DNA of 64,000 nt, from positions 1-64,000 of the IMG/VR virus record IMGVR_UViG_3300021519_000006. One strand, given 5' to 3'. The position numbers and the translations under genes are program-made. The first letter of the stretch is position 1. The number at the start of each line of letters is the position of its first letter. Below the pieces are notes generated by a model. That model did no database searches and was not told the origin of the DNA. It saw only the letters and a list, made by a program, of their open reading frames with translations. Positions 1 through 9,444 of this stretch are shown here, piece after piece. This stretch comes from a virus.

Positions 1-412
1 CTGCGGCAGAAGCCACTTTAGGCAGTCCGTCCTTGTCAACGTTAAAATTTAATACGTTAGCGGAGCTTCGGGTTTCTACAAGGTTTGAAGTACCGGCAAC
101 AGTTTTTAACGCTAATCCAACTGTACCTGATGGTGGTGTAATGGTATCGCCAGTTTTCTTGAAGTACACAGAACCAACAACTCCGTTAATAAGACCAGCT
201 TCAATATTAGTAAGGCGGTCTCCAATATCCGTCCAAGACGTTGTTTGAGAAAAGGCTCCGGCCCAAGTAGAAGTTAAAGCATCGATGCCAATAGAAAGCT
301 CTACGGCACGCACTTCTTCTTGCAAAAGGTTAATGTGGTCAGCAAACACCGTATTGACAAGGTCAATTTTTGGTGTCCAAGTACGTACTTGCGATGGAAA
401 TTGTGCTGCCAT
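1..412 (-). CDS. Tail fibre / baseplate-distal protein, N-terminal part (3' end outside window)
   Basis: The frame is open from an ATG at 412 to the window edge (137 codons seen). A purine-rich ribosome site (GGTAGGAAC) lies just upstream. The protein begins MAAQFPSQVRTWTPK and continues through a helical stretch (VFADHINLLQEEVRAVE) into a small-residue, Thr/Ser-rich region. This composition is typical of a fibre or baseplate-attached protein that pairs a helical attachment segment with a beta-rich shaft. It is the next gene after the baseplate J-like protein (57-nt gap), a usual place for tail fibres in contractile phages. No family can be named from the fragment; the fibre role is inferred from position and composition. 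Confidence 0.5.
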   Translation of the reverse strand, partial: MAAQFPSQVRTWTPKIDLVNTVFADHINLLQEEVRAVELSIGIDALTSTWAGAFSQTTSWTDIGDRLTNIEAGLINGVVGSVYFKKTGDTITPPSGTVGLALKTVAGTSNLVETRSSANVLNFNVDKDGLPKVASAA

Positions 413-469
413 GTTCCTACCTATCTATTTGGGGTTACTTTAGTATTCTCTTGTACTTTCAATCATCTG

Positions 470-2038
470 TCATGACAAAAAGGTTACGTTAATTATCAAG
501 TTTTCAGTTGGAAGGGTTGCAATCTCACCATCAGCTAAAGAAATACCTTCTGTGCTTACGGTTAAATTAAGAGCTCCAAGCTTATTAAATTGGGATACTG
601 TTACAGACCCACCATCTGTAACGGCAGCAATTCCGTACGCTTTTGCAATTACTGAGGCATAAGACACAACTCCACCAAAGGTAGCTTTTTCGTAAGAAAA
701 CAAGCCACCTGGGTTAATAAATGCAGATCTAATCAATCTAGCTACGTTAACTACATTGTAAGAAGATTTTACTTGAACGTCTAAGGTTATAAATGTAGGG
801 ACGTATGTAGGGGGTTGAATAGTTACTGTTGTTCCTACAGGTTTTTTATCTTCTAAATACGTTTCTGCAGCAGCAGCCATAGATTCCCAGTTAGCGCTAG
901 GAACTCCTAACAAAAGTCCTGGGGTAACCGACCCATCATTTTGTGATTGTAAATAAAGTACTACCGAAGTATAAACACTAGCAATTGCTTTTGCTCTGCC
1001 CACTTGCGGAACTAAAGAGACTAGATTTTCATAGTCAGTCAAAGTAACGGCGCGACGTCTAGTAGTAATTGCCGATTTAATTTTAGATCTAATTTGTGTT
1101 AAATCATCTCCATCAGCTCCGCCAGTAGAAGGAGCCGCATTAGTTACGCTTAAGTATGAAACTGCTGATTTAAGGGTATTTCCAGGAATAAACGTAACTT
1201 CATCTACAGTGTTAGCAGCTAAATTTCCTGAAAGACCCACGCTAGTTCTATACAAAGCGCTGATTGCTTGACCAACTGGAGGAATTGCTCCGTTTACGCC
1301 ATCACCAAATACAATAGAGGTAACCCCGTACTCGTCAATTTCTGTTGTAAATACTAAACTTGTTGGGCCGTATTCAATTAACACGTCAGCAAATTTCCAA
1401 GGAGTAAATGAAACTCCTTGACCTACATAAACAACAACAGAGCTGTCAATGATGTTTTTATCAAACAAAGATAATTGTTGATCGGGTAATCCGGTAGAAG
1501 CACCTAAATTTACCGGCAAAGGTTTATTAGTAGTTTCGCTGATAAGGTTAGGTTTATCAGTATTTACTGTTTTACCTTCTTGACAAGTAAGGGTTGTAGT
1601 ACCTCCTGGAGATAAAGCTGTTGCGGACTCAAGAGTTTCAAAAAATACTTCTGTGTAGTTACCGTATAAAAGAGTAGCTAAAACTTGAGTTCCTACAGGA
1701 ATATCAATGTTAGTTGTACTGATGTTTTCAAAAGTAATTTCCATAGTAGCTGGAGTAGGGCCGGATACGCGGTATCCGTATAGCAAACCTAAGTTAACTA
1801 GAGTTTTTCTGCGTGTAGCGGTGTCAATTGAAAGTTCATTTGCAACCCTGTCTATGTAATAGGACATAATGTCACCCATATAGGCAAAAGACTCAATCAG
1901 CACTGTTCCTAGGTCTGAAGGGTCGTCAGCAGTCCACGCGTTGTTTGTGCGAAGGTTTACTAGACTTTTTAGGTCAGTAAGTATGCTGTCATAGTCTCTT
2001 GACGTATAGTCAATTTGAATTGGAAGTTCATTACTCAT
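470..2038 (-). CDS. Baseplate J-like protein (T4 gp6-type wedge protein)
   Basis: A 522-aa protein. The N-terminus (IDYTSRDYDSILTDLKSLV, then SDLGTVLIESFAYMGDIMSYYIDR) is the recognisable start of the baseplate J / gp6 wedge family. The middle carries the usual beta-rich domain (DEYGVTSIVFGDGVNGAIPP) and a later segment with VTLTDYENLVSLVPQVGRAKA, a well-conserved J-family motif. It would form the ring of wedges that opens on contraction. It follows the gp25-like gene by 6 nt, with a GAGG ribosome site in the junction. The order gp25 then J is standard in contractile baseplates. Confidence 0.92.
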   Translation of the reverse strand: MSNELPIQIDYTSRDYDSILTDLKSLVNLRTNNAWTADDPSDLGTVLIESFAYMGDIMSYYIDRVANELSIDTATRRKTLVNLGLLYGYRVSGPTPATMEITFENISTTNIDIPVGTQVLATLLYGNYTEVFFETLESATALSPGGTTTLTCQEGKTVNTDKPNLISETTNKPLPVNLGASTGLPDQQLSLFDKNIIDSSVVVYVGQGVSFTPWKFADVLIEYGPTSLVFTTEIDEYGVTSIVFGDGVNGAIPPVGQAISALYRTSVGLSGNLAANTVDEVTFIPGNTLKSAVSYLSVTNAAPSTGGADGDDLTQIRSKIKSAITTRRRAVTLTDYENLVSLVPQVGRAKAIASVYTSVVLYLQSQNDGSVTPGLLLGVPSANWESMAAAAETYLEDKKPVGTTVTIQPPTYVPTFITLDVQVKSSYNVVNVARLIRSAFINPGGLFSYEKATFGGVVSYASVIAKAYGIAAVTDGGSVTVSQFNKLGALNLTVSTEGISLADGEIATLPTENLIINVTFLS

Positions 2039-2044
2039 TTTTCA

Positions 2045-2431
2045 TCACCTCGTGATAGATCCGTTTGGATTTAAAGTTGCAGTAGAAACTGTAAGGCTTT
2101 CAGACGTAAAATCAGGAAAAACTAAAAGAATCTCTACTGTCATCTTTCCGTCAGAATTTTCACCTAAAACGTTAATTTGTTGAATAGAGATTTCTGGTAT
2201 CCAGGCGCTTACTGCTGAGCTTATGGCATTTTTTATAGCCGCTTCCGCTTTGTCTTGATTTTCAAAAAGAGCTTTAGCTAAGTCTGTTCCGTAGCCAGGT
2301 CTCATTGGTCGCTCGCCTACAGTGGTAGACAGCAGTGTAAGAACCCTATCTTTATAAATTTTGCTTTGTAGTTCAGATGTGCCGGCTACACCAAAGGGAT
2401 TTAAAGTAAACGGAAACGTAATGGCTTTCAT
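2045..2431 (-). CDS. Baseplate wedge protein, gp25/gpW family
   Basis: 128 aa from the chosen start. Motifs VLTLLSTTVGERPMRPGYGTDL and the following helix (AAIKNAISSAVSAWIPEI) are diagnostic of the gp25 lysozyme-like wedge family, which caps the sheath at the baseplate. An upstream in-frame start at 2446 exists, but the ATG at 2431 overlaps the preceding stop as ATGA and has a TGGAG site at proper distance, so I prefer 2431. Translation is probably coupled to the spike gene upstream. Confidence 0.92.
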   Translation of the reverse strand: MKAITFPFTLNPFGVAGTSELQSKIYKDRVLTLLSTTVGERPMRPGYGTDLAKALFENQDKAEAAIKNAISSAVSAWIPEISIQQINVLGENSDGKMTVEILLVFPDFTSESLTVSTATLNPNGSITR

Positions 2432-2979
2432 TGAACTCCAATCCAAACTGGTTCTTCAGGAATACCCGCAACAAACATAATCCACACTTTTTGTCCTTTT
2501 CTAGGGATGTATCTATGGGGATTGTGCTCAGAAGTGGTATTAGTCTCTTGTGCGGTACCTAATCCACCTGCAATAGATGTATCTGTTACCGGCATGTCTT
2601 TTCTGGGATGCCTAAGGGTACCAGCCCCCGCCTTAGCCACCACGGTGAGCGCAGGTACAGTTACCGAGACGGAATGCGTGTGAGAAGGGGAGCCACCAGA
2701 AGCCGCCGATCCTGTGGCAGATACTGAAGTAGTTGTTAGTAGTGCCGCTACTGCCGTTGCTGTATGAGCTACATGGTCTGCATGCTCCGTGTTGTTAGTT
2801 ATTGGCAAGACGGCCTTAGCCCAATTTGTAACCTCAGCTCCAGTAATTGGAACCCTCACTAAAATTCTATTTTTATTAAGGGGATCTTTTATATCTACAA
2901 CTACTCCTTCGTAAATGCCAAAAAACCTAGTTCTACCAAAAGGATCTAACATGTACTCTGATAAAAGTTCGTCTGCCAT
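2428..2979 (-). CDS. Baseplate hub/spike protein with OB-fold (gp5/VgrG-like)
   Basis: 183 aa from ATG 2979, which overlaps the upstream stop as TAATG behind a GGAGGG site; a longer in-frame start at 2994 is less likely. RFFGIYEGVVVDIKDPLNKNRILVRVP reads as the first strands of the OB-fold of gp5/VgrG-type spike proteins. The end (GQKVWIMFVAGIPEEPVWIG) matches the closing strands. The middle is Ala/Thr/Ser-rich with a run of His (around residues 65-110). No lysozyme domain is fused here; cell-wall hydrolysis appears to sit in the tape measure instead. Confidence 0.75.
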   Translation of the reverse strand: MADELLSEYMLDPFGRTRFFGIYEGVVVDIKDPLNKNRILVRVPITGAEVTNWAKAVLPITNNTEHADHVAHTATAVAALLTTTSVSATGSAASGGSPSHTHSVSVTVPALTVVAKAGAGTLRHPRKDMPVTDTSIAGGLGTAQETNTTSEHNPHRYIPRKGQKVWIMFVAGIPEEPVWIGVQ

Positions 2980-3581
2980 TATTCTGCCCTCCAAGTAATA
3001 GTACGTCGGATACCGGAAATATCAGGTACATCATACTCGTATAGGTCTGGGGTATAAACAGTTTGTGGGGTGGGGCTATATGACAACGAGGTATTTTTTG
3101 AAGTTTGTATTGAATTTCCACTTGGCTCAGCTACTCCAACGGTAACTTCTAACGAATAATCCGTTAAGACACTATTTGCTGGTGTTAAAGTTTTTCCAGA
3201 AAATTCAGCGTCAAAATCTCTAGTATCTGCTGCCCCCGCTGCGTTTGGGTTAACGTCACCTAGTACGTCGGCCCCTAAAACAACGTCCATTTGATACTTG
3301 GCATTTCCGCTACCAAAAATATGTGTAACAGACAACACCGTCCAATAGCCAGACATTCCGTGAGCTAAGTTATCTAAATAAATTTGTTTACCTACTGATA
3401 CTCCAGCATGGCCAACAATAGTTGCTTTAGCTCTATAGACATACCGATTAGCTTCAGCCACATCGTGAGCTAAATATTTAGCATCAGAGGCGCTAGCGGC
3501 AGTTTCGTGAGGCAAGTATTTTACAAATTTTGATTTATTTGGTTTGCCCGCTGTTACGCGGCTATGAGGTGTTGAGTTCAT
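2979..3581 (-). CDS. Baseplate hub component, C-terminal part of a gpD/gp27-like hub
   Basis: A 200-aa protein. The stretch GKQIYLDNLAHGMSGYWTVLSVTH looks like the domain in late-control gpD / hub proteins that follows the tube-like fold. Its ATG at 3581 overlaps the stop of the 275-aa gene upstream (ATGA). Together the two equal the size of one normal hub protein, so this may be a naturally split hub. The C-terminus (residues about 130-200) is unassigned. Confidence 0.55.
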   Translation of the reverse strand: MNSTPHSRVTAGKPNKSKFVKYLPHETAASASDAKYLAHDVAEANRYVYRAKATIVGHAGVSVGKQIYLDNLAHGMSGYWTVLSVTHIFGSGNAKYQMDVVLGADVLGDVNPNAAGAADTRDFDAEFSGKTLTPANSVLTDYSLEVTVGVAEPSGNSIQTSKNTSLSYSPTPQTVYTPDLYEYDVPDISGIRRTITWRAE

Positions 3582-4405
3582 GCAAAATACTCCGCGTTAG
3601 GTGAAATAACCCCGTACCCGTGGTCTTGAGTAGGTACGGTTGAGTGAACTACGTCAATAGGCGCATCTGTTAGGGCATGTATTCCAGAAATTGCCCTGTC
3701 TACTGTTGCTCCAGGCATATCTGGCGATCCGTCTGAAATAATTGGATCAAAGGTGTATATAGTTCCTAGTTTAGACGCAACTCTTGAGCGTTCGTCTTGA
3801 GCACTAGCGTAAAAATACGGAGCCGAACTTCTAGATGCAGTAGCTAATCTATTTTTAGAGACAAAATAAAGGGTTGTGCCATCATTTACAAGAATAAAAC
3901 CGGTTTGCTTAGCCATACTTCTAGCAACTTGCCAATCACTTTGCCCCGCCTGCACTATTGAGGGGAATATTTTAGGGTGGCGGTCTGTTATTGGGTTTAA
4001 CCCGTGTTTTTTTGCAAGTTTAGTTACAACGGCGTCAGCAGTGACGTTTTTGTAGATTTTTTGAGCGCCGTTCTTTAACAAATACGATGGAGATAGGCAA
4101 ACAACTTGAGTAGCGTTATCCGCTAGAGTAGTTGGGGATACATAGCTTATAAATCCTACAAAAGTCTTTATTGCTCCTCCGCCGTCCCAAGTAAATATAA
4201 CAGGGTCATCCGATACTAAAGAATTGGCAGGGTCGTTAATTTTTCCTTGAAAATTTAAGACTAAAACATCGTGGGTATTTGCTTTTTGAGTCAAAGACGC
4301 CGTAAGTAGAACTAAGTCTAGATTAGGGGTGTTTGGAAACGTCACTTTCCTACTTGTTGGGGTTTCTAAAGGAATTTTAACGTATTGGTTATTTTGTAGC
4401 GGCAT
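3578..4405 (-). CDS. Baseplate hub protein, gpD-like N-terminal part
   Basis: 275 aa. Features of the phage late control D / hub fold are visible: an early beta domain (FPNTPNLDLVLLTASLTQK), then DPVIFTWDGGGAIKTFVGFISYV, and the segment VTKLAKKHGLNPITDRHPKIF followed by SDWQVARSMAKQTGFILVNDG. The last is the typical linker from the first to the second tube-like domain. It should form the trimeric hub under the tail tube. The ATGA overlap with the 200-aa downstream gene suggests the two chains are made together. Confidence 0.72.
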   Translation of the reverse strand: MPLQNNQYVKIPLETPTSRKVTFPNTPNLDLVLLTASLTQKANTHDVLVLNFQGKINDPANSLVSDDPVIFTWDGGGAIKTFVGFISYVSPTTLADNATQVVCLSPSYLLKNGAQKIYKNVTADAVVTKLAKKHGLNPITDRHPKIFPSIVQAGQSDWQVARSMAKQTGFILVNDGTTLYFVSKNRLATASRSSAPYFYASAQDERSRVASKLGTIYTFDPIISDGSPDMPGATVDRAISGIHALTDAPIDVVHSTVPTQDHGYGVISPNAEYFA

Positions 4406-4407
4406 AA

Positions 4408-4689
4408 TTAAACCTTTGGAATTCTTATGATTGTTCCAGGGTCAATTTCAAATGGATTAGGAATAGAAGGATTGATATCCATAATTTTCCACCATAACTT
4501 AGAGCTGCCTAAGAAAGCAGCCGCTAAGAAGTCAATGGAATCTCCTTCAACCCAGGTATAGTCAATATAACGTATAGGGACTGATCCCGGAAACGTTCTA
4601 TAAATAGCTGTGGTGTATTCTTCAGTAGTTTTGTGTTGAATCTGCTGTGGAATAGCAGTGTAGTATCTAGAACCTCTTGTAGGTTTCAT
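4408..4689 (-). CDS. LysM-like baseplate protein (gp53-type)
   Basis: 93 aa. The C-terminal half (SSKLWWKIMDINPSIPNPF followed by EIDPGTIIRIP) is the LysM-like pattern shared by gp53 wedge proteins and small LysM tail proteins of contractile systems. VEGDSIDFLAAAFLG fits the preceding LysM helix. It probably bridges hub and wedge rather than binding peptidoglycan. It sits between the hub gene and the tube-initiator-like gene, the normal neighbourhood. Confidence 0.75.
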   Translation of the reverse strand: MKPTRGSRYYTAIPQQIQHKTTEEYTTAIYRTFPGSVPIRYIDYTWVEGDSIDFLAAAFLGSSKLWWKIMDINPSIPNPFEIDPGTIIRIPKV

Positions 4690-5511
4690 TTAGTCTATTC
4701 CTACCGCTCCGTGAGGCACAACTATACGCTTTGACCCAGAATCAGTTTGTTGAGCAGGGCTTCCCAGAACAACTTGAGTAAATTTATCAATATTTTGAGA
4801 TTTTTTGTTAAACCCAAAATCAGGAAGTCTCTCTAAGACTATCTCAACAGCGCTTCTAATAGGAACCATGTCTCTAGTAAACATTGTGTGTGTAACTCTT
4901 AGGCTAGAGAGCATAACTTTCCAACGTAGGTGGTTGTTTACTATAAAAATAAACGGTGTTCCGGCAATATAACCCATATTAGAGGTCTCTAACTTAAAAT
5001 CAACCTCACCAGTTCTTCCTAACAAAGTTGTTGGAACAGGTTTTCCGTTTACTACCCTAAAAAGATATTCAAGGTCGTACTCGGTACCGCGATATTTAAG
5101 GTTTTTAGCTTGTTCTGCGGTTATAGTCCAAGGGTAGTGAGGTATACCTAACCCCTGACCTTCAAAATTCTTTAACACAGTCATATCCGCTACTCTATCA
5201 AGCAAAATTTCAAAACTTATTTGTCCACCAATACCCGCACCGACAATTACAGCGTTATTTGGATTTCCTATAGACCAGTCAACAGAGTTATTTACATTTG
5301 CTGAATATGCAATATTAGGGGGATTAAATAAAAATCTAAAACCATACAGTTGAGCCCCAAGCTTTGCTTGAAATGAAGAGTTAAGGGCTGATTTTTCGGT
5401 GCCCGGATCCGAAGCAGACTCGGGGTCTTGGATAAACATCCCTAAAGTTAAGTACTCGTCTATGTTTCTAACGTTTCCAGACGATCCAGTGTACGTAGTG
5501 TAGTCTGGCAT
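4690..5511 (-). CDS. Contractile-injection-system tube-initiator-like protein (Afp7/Pvc7 N-domain type)
   Basis: 273 aa. The core (GAQLYGFRFLFNPPNIAYSA, then GGQISFEILLDRVADM) carries the FxFNPxxI and SFxxxxD signatures of the contractile-injection-system tube / LysM-associated protein family, which joins tube and hub. The C-terminus (TRDMVPIRSAVEIVLERLPDF) also fits that family. The stop codon lies 1 nt from the start of the next gene, so the two are tightly packed. Confidence 0.7.
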   Translation of the reverse strand: MPDYTTYTGSSGNVRNIDEYLTLGMFIQDPESASDPGTEKSALNSSFQAKLGAQLYGFRFLFNPPNIAYSANVNNSVDWSIGNPNNAVIVGAGIGGQISFEILLDRVADMTVLKNFEGQGLGIPHYPWTITAEQAKNLKYRGTEYDLEYLFRVVNGKPVPTTLLGRTGEVDFKLETSNMGYIAGTPFIFIVNNHLRWKVMLSSLRVTHTMFTRDMVPIRSAVEIVLERLPDFGFNKKSQNIDKFTQVVLGSPAQQTDSGSKRIVVPHGAVGID

Positions 5512-5512
5512 T

Positions 5513-6526
5513 TTATTTCCTATCGTAAGCTATAGGTGAATGGTGGCGAGTACTAATGTGCGGAGGTGGGTTAAACAAAATGCCTGTAACAGTTACGGGT
5601 TTTAATGTAGGATCCGCTGCTGCGGGAGGGGTAGCAGTTATATCACTAACTGATCCCTTAACACATACTCCTGCGGCAGCAACTTCTGCTTTTGCTTTTT
5701 CTGCCGAACTACCCTTAGTGTATTGTTGCACAGCAGTTTCTGGCTTACCGTAAATCTTTGCAGGTTTAATTTCAGTGCCCCATTTGTCAAAGTATCTAAC
5801 AGAGGATTGAAAATAATTAACTGCCGGTCCGGGGTTAGTAATAACTGTAGCTTGAACAGCATCGTAACGAACCCAACGATCAGTGCAGTTGTTCCAAGCG
5901 TATGGTCCAGTAACACCGGAATTAGACGCCGCAACTACTTCATCTGGCACGTTTTTTGGGGTAAGTATTTTTGTAAAGAAAATTTTTGGAATAGTTGTTC
6001 CAGGTTGTATTTGAACTTCTCTGTACACACCCGCAGAGCCGTTAAGGGGATCTGTTACTTTTAATTTAATTTGCGCTTTAAAGTCTGGGGGAGGGAGTGC
6101 TTTACCGGTCCCGTTTGGTACCACAGTAAAATCAAAGTATTTGTTATCAATAATTCTTACGTAGCATCCTCCGGGTGATATACCCCAAGCGCCTCTGCTA
6201 AAACCTAAACCTTTTGCAACTTTTTTAAACCCAGCGGTATTCCACCAAGCATAAAATCTTGAACCAGCTTGATTTGACGTACAACCGCCAGCTATGCTTA
6301 TTTCAACTTGACTATCATTATCTGTAAGCAAGGTGCTACCTCGGTAAAATGAAACCCTATACAGAATGTCATGATTAGATTTAATTAAGTGTTCTGGACC
6401 AACTAACCGTCTCCACCCGTCAAACTTTAAAGCATTATCAGTAGTGCTATTTGGGGTATAGCTACCTGCCTGCATATGTTCGTATGCGGCAATTGTGTAT
6501 GTATATCCAACAGCATATTCAGGCAT
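5513..6526 (-). CDS. Unassigned tail protein between tape measure and tube-initiator
   Basis: 337 aa, no family recognised. The N-terminal two-thirds is beta-rich with aromatic residues (YAVGYTYTIAAYEHMQAG, RVSFYRGSTLL, ISIAGGCTSNQAGSRFYAWW). The C-terminal 50 residues are Pro/Ala/Lys-rich and end in LFNPPPHISTRHHSPI, echoing the FNPP motif of the next gene product. The start overlaps the tape-measure stop by one base. Position suggests a tail-tip or tape-measure-associated role; this is inference only. Confidence 0.45.
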   Translation of the reverse strand: MPEYAVGYTYTIAAYEHMQAGSYTPNSTTDNALKFDGWRRLVGPEHLIKSNHDILYRVSFYRGSTLLTDNDSQVEISIAGGCTSNQAGSRFYAWWNTAGFKKVAKGLGFSRGAWGISPGGCYVRIIDNKYFDFTVVPNGTGKALPPPDFKAQIKLKVTDPLNGSAGVYREVQIQPGTTIPKIFFTKILTPKNVPDEVVAASNSGVTGPYAWNNCTDRWVRYDAVQATVITNPGPAVNYFQSSVRYFDKWGTEIKPAKIYGKPETAVQQYTKGSSAEKAKAEVAAAGVCVKGSVSDITATPPAAADPTLKPVTVTGILFNPPPHISTRHHSPIAYDRK

Positions 6527-9444
6527 TAATTAACTCCCATCGCTGCAATAGCTTTATCTTGAGCTATGGCGCTCTTAAATCGATCTAAAAGAACTAGTAC
6601 TTCAGCTTCTCCAGCTTTAGCAATATTTACTGTCATATTTACGTTTATAGATCCGCCACCAGCTCCACCTGTAAGTCCACCGCGTAGTCTATCTGCAGCT
6701 TGCTTATTTAAAACCATTTCACCTTGGTGAAGGTAGGCAGGTCCTTCTGTAGCACTGTCAGTTCCATAGTAGTGCAGAGGTACACCGGCTTTTCTTGCGG
6801 CAAGCTCAGCGTCATCTAAGTAATTTGTAAATTTTCCGCTGTTGTAGGTAGCCCACTGTTTCCACCAAGTACCCTTATTAGACACTGCGTAAGCTGCTTT
6901 TAAGTTTGTGTTGGGGTTATACAAAGCAGCGTTGTTTTTAATACCAAATTGTTTAAGTCTGTTCTTACCCATATTAGGGCTAAGAGGATCTTTATTTGTC
7001 ATGTTGATTTGGAATACGCCGTAGGATTCGTCACGACCAACGCCGTTGTAGGCTCGGCTAACACCACCAGATTCTGCTAAAGCTACAGCAAAAGCAGTTG
7101 ATAAACCTTTACCTCTAAAACCTTGATTGTAAAGAGCTGCCATCAAACCTTTTCGTGAACCAAACGCCATACCGCCGCTATCGCCAAGCACGTTATCTAC
7201 GCTATTTGCTGAACTAGATTTTGATTCAGATAGGAGACTTCCTTGCCCATGATCGTCAAGCCACTGTGTTGCACCCATTTTAGTGTAGTTAGACATCTGT
7301 TGAAGATCCATAGGTTGCCCACCCTTAAGCAAATCTGCAAGGCGTGTACCTGAGTAAGGATTATTTTTTAAACTGCTTGATGAACTAGATGTTGGAATTT
7401 TGTAAAGGCTGGGATCTACAGGAGAGTTGTCTTTTCCAATATTAGAAAATAAATTTTTAACTTTTCCAAATAAACTGTGGGGGTTTACAGAAGTTCCAGA
7501 GGCTTTTGAACGACGTACTTCAAAATGTAGGTGAGGTCCAGTAGACGACCCAGATCCTGGAGCGCCCTTTTTTCCCCCAGATTTTGCAATAACATCGCCC
7601 TGTTTAACTGGTTGGCCTACACGTGCAATAGTTTGACTTAAATGTCCGTAGTAAGTATAGAAACCATCGTGCTTTAAAACCATATACAGACCATAGCTTC
7701 GACTGCTACCGCCTTGAGTTCTAATGGTGTCTACTACCCCGTCCGCGGCAGCTACAACAGCGCTACCAACAGGCATAGGATAATCAATACCATCATGGTG
7801 TTGGGTTGCACTTCTATTGTTGGGGTTTGATCTTGTCCCATAGTCTGAGGAGATGCTTCTTCCAGGAGCAAGTAAAGTAGCCGTTCCGCTAGGTGAAGAG
7901 TTCATAGGTTGTTGAGAGTTTGACCCCCCACCTACTGCCCCACCAATGGCACCAGCAGCTAACATTGCAGGTATTCCAATTTCAGGACCAAGAATATTTA
8001 ATATAGACGCATAACCGGCCCATTTCATAGCATTGCCAGCTTTTGCTTTTCCGCTACCTTTTTTTGAACCTTTGGCAACAAATTGACCGCCAACAGCTAA
8101 CCCAAGTCCAGCTACGCTTCCGGCTTTACCTACAGCGCCCATCTTTCCAAACATCCCTGCGGCGCCTCCGCCTCCGCCACTACCACCCATGCCCAGCATT
8201 TTTCCAGCAACTAAAGTTCCACCAATAGAGCTAACTGCTCCCGATATAGCGCTTGCTGGGTTACCGGTACTTGGGAAAGTTTCTAAAAATCCTTTAAGTT
8301 TTCCTAAGCCATCTACAACGCCAGGCAATAACTGAGCCATACCAGCTAGCCCGTTGTTTACGGCTGTGGAGGCATCAAGGGCGCCACCGTAACCGGAAAC
8401 TAATCCAGATTCAGTTGCACCTAAAAGTTTATTTGCGGACGCTTGGTTCTTTAATGATCTTGCCATAATTGAGTTTGGAGTAGCACCAACCATAGCTAAA
8501 GAAGAGTTTACGTTTCCAAGTTGTTTAGCTGTTATTGGCTTCTTGTTTTTTGCTCTAGCTACAAGCATAGTAGCTAGAATGTTATACATTCCTTCATCGC
8601 CAGCTGTAATTTGAGACAGCGTGTAGCCTTCTGGACTTAGTTTATTAAAGATTAATTCTGGAGTCTTTGGGTCGGTGCGCCAAATTTTTGTATAAATTTC
8701 ATTTACTAACTGCTCGTATGGGCGAATGTTTCCGTTGTTATCGCGGAGTCTTACGCCTAAACGTAGGTATGACATACCACTTTGCCCAGCAGTAGATGCG
8801 GCAATAGACTCCATAGACATACCGCTAATTGCGGCTACTCCACCAAGTCGGCTTGCTAAATTCTGAGAAGTCTTAGAGTTAAACCCGTAACCACCTGAAA
8901 GCATTACGCCCATAGCAGCTGTAGGTGCTCCCGCGCTTGTTGCTGCCCCACCGGTTCGATTATTAGAGGTTCTAATAATGTCTCGAGGATTCATCTTTCC
9001 AGAAGAAAACATGCCAATTTGTTCTGCTACAAGTCGTTGACTTACAGCAGTCATAGTGTTTGGCATCATAGACATGGCAAAAGAGCCAGCTGACATTATT
9101 CCTAAGGCTGCGTTGCCCATAGCTGAACCACGAGCGCCTTTGTAACCTATTTCATCGGCAAAACCTTGAGCGCCTTTTAAACCTATTTGCTTAGAAAAAG
9201 ACCCTGGCCCCATCTCGCCAGCGCCAAGTTTACTTCCACCACCACCTGATTTTTTACCCGACTGGATATCAGCAGTATCTTTAACTACTTTGTTTATCTT
9301 CTCAGCGGTGCCAAGAATTTCTTTCATGGACTTTAGCCAGGCGCCCATACCTTTAGAGCCGGTTTCAATAAGCTTAGATACGCCCTTTTGGCCGGTGAAG
9401 TCTTCCATGCCAGCGCCGGTGTTACCCTTTGGATCTACTGCCAT
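6526..9444 (-). CDS. Tape measure protein with M23 peptidase and lysozyme/transglycosylase domains
   Basis: 972 aa. The first 530 residues are Gly/Ala/Met-rich and helical with hydrophobic patches (LAVGGQFVAKG, IGIPAMLAAGAIGGAVGGG), as in tape measures. An M23 endopeptidase follows at about residues 535-655, with zinc ligands in HHDGID and HLHFE. At about residues 765-870 lies a lysozyme-like/SLT domain with the probable catalytic Glu in AVALAESGG and the SYGVFQINM motif. It should set tail length and, on ejection, cut peptide cross-links and glycan. The second domain clearly resembles the phage endolysin at 38741..39274. It starts one base before the end of the chaperone +1 extension (TAAATG). 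Confidence 0.93.
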   Translation of the reverse strand: MAVDPKGNTGAGMEDFTGQKGVSKLIETGSKGMGAWLKSMKEILGTAEKINKVVKDTADIQSGKKSGGGGSKLGAGEMGPGSFSKQIGLKGAQGFADEIGYKGARGSAMGNAALGIMSAGSFAMSMMPNTMTAVSQRLVAEQIGMFSSGKMNPRDIIRTSNNRTGGAATSAGAPTAAMGVMLSGGYGFNSKTSQNLASRLGGVAAISGMSMESIAASTAGQSGMSYLRLGVRLRDNNGNIRPYEQLVNEIYTKIWRTDPKTPELIFNKLSPEGYTLSQITAGDEGMYNILATMLVARAKNKKPITAKQLGNVNSSLAMVGATPNSIMARSLKNQASANKLLGATESGLVSGYGGALDASTAVNNGLAGMAQLLPGVVDGLGKLKGFLETFPSTGNPASAISGAVSSIGGTLVAGKMLGMGGSGGGGGAAGMFGKMGAVGKAGSVAGLGLAVGGQFVAKGSKKGSGKAKAGNAMKWAGYASILNILGPEIGIPAMLAAGAIGGAVGGGSNSQQPMNSSPSGTATLLAPGRSISSDYGTRSNPNNRSATQHHDGIDYPMPVGSAVVAAADGVVDTIRTQGGSSRSYGLYMVLKHDGFYTYYGHLSQTIARVGQPVKQGDVIAKSGGKKGAPGSGSSTGPHLHFEVRRSKASGTSVNPHSLFGKVKNLFSNIGKDNSPVDPSLYKIPTSSSSSSLKNNPYSGTRLADLLKGGQPMDLQQMSNYTKMGATQWLDDHGQGSLLSESKSSSANSVDNVLGDSGGMAFGSRKGLMAALYNQGFRGKGLSTAFAVALAESGGVSRAYNGVGRDESYGVFQINMTNKDPLSPNMGKNRLKQFGIKNNAALYNPNTNLKAAYAVSNKGTWWKQWATYNSGKFTNYLDDAELAARKAGVPLHYYGTDSATEGPAYLHQGEMVLNKQAADRLRGGLTGGAGGGSINVNMTVNIAKAGEAEVLVLLDRFKSAIAQDKAIAAMGVN

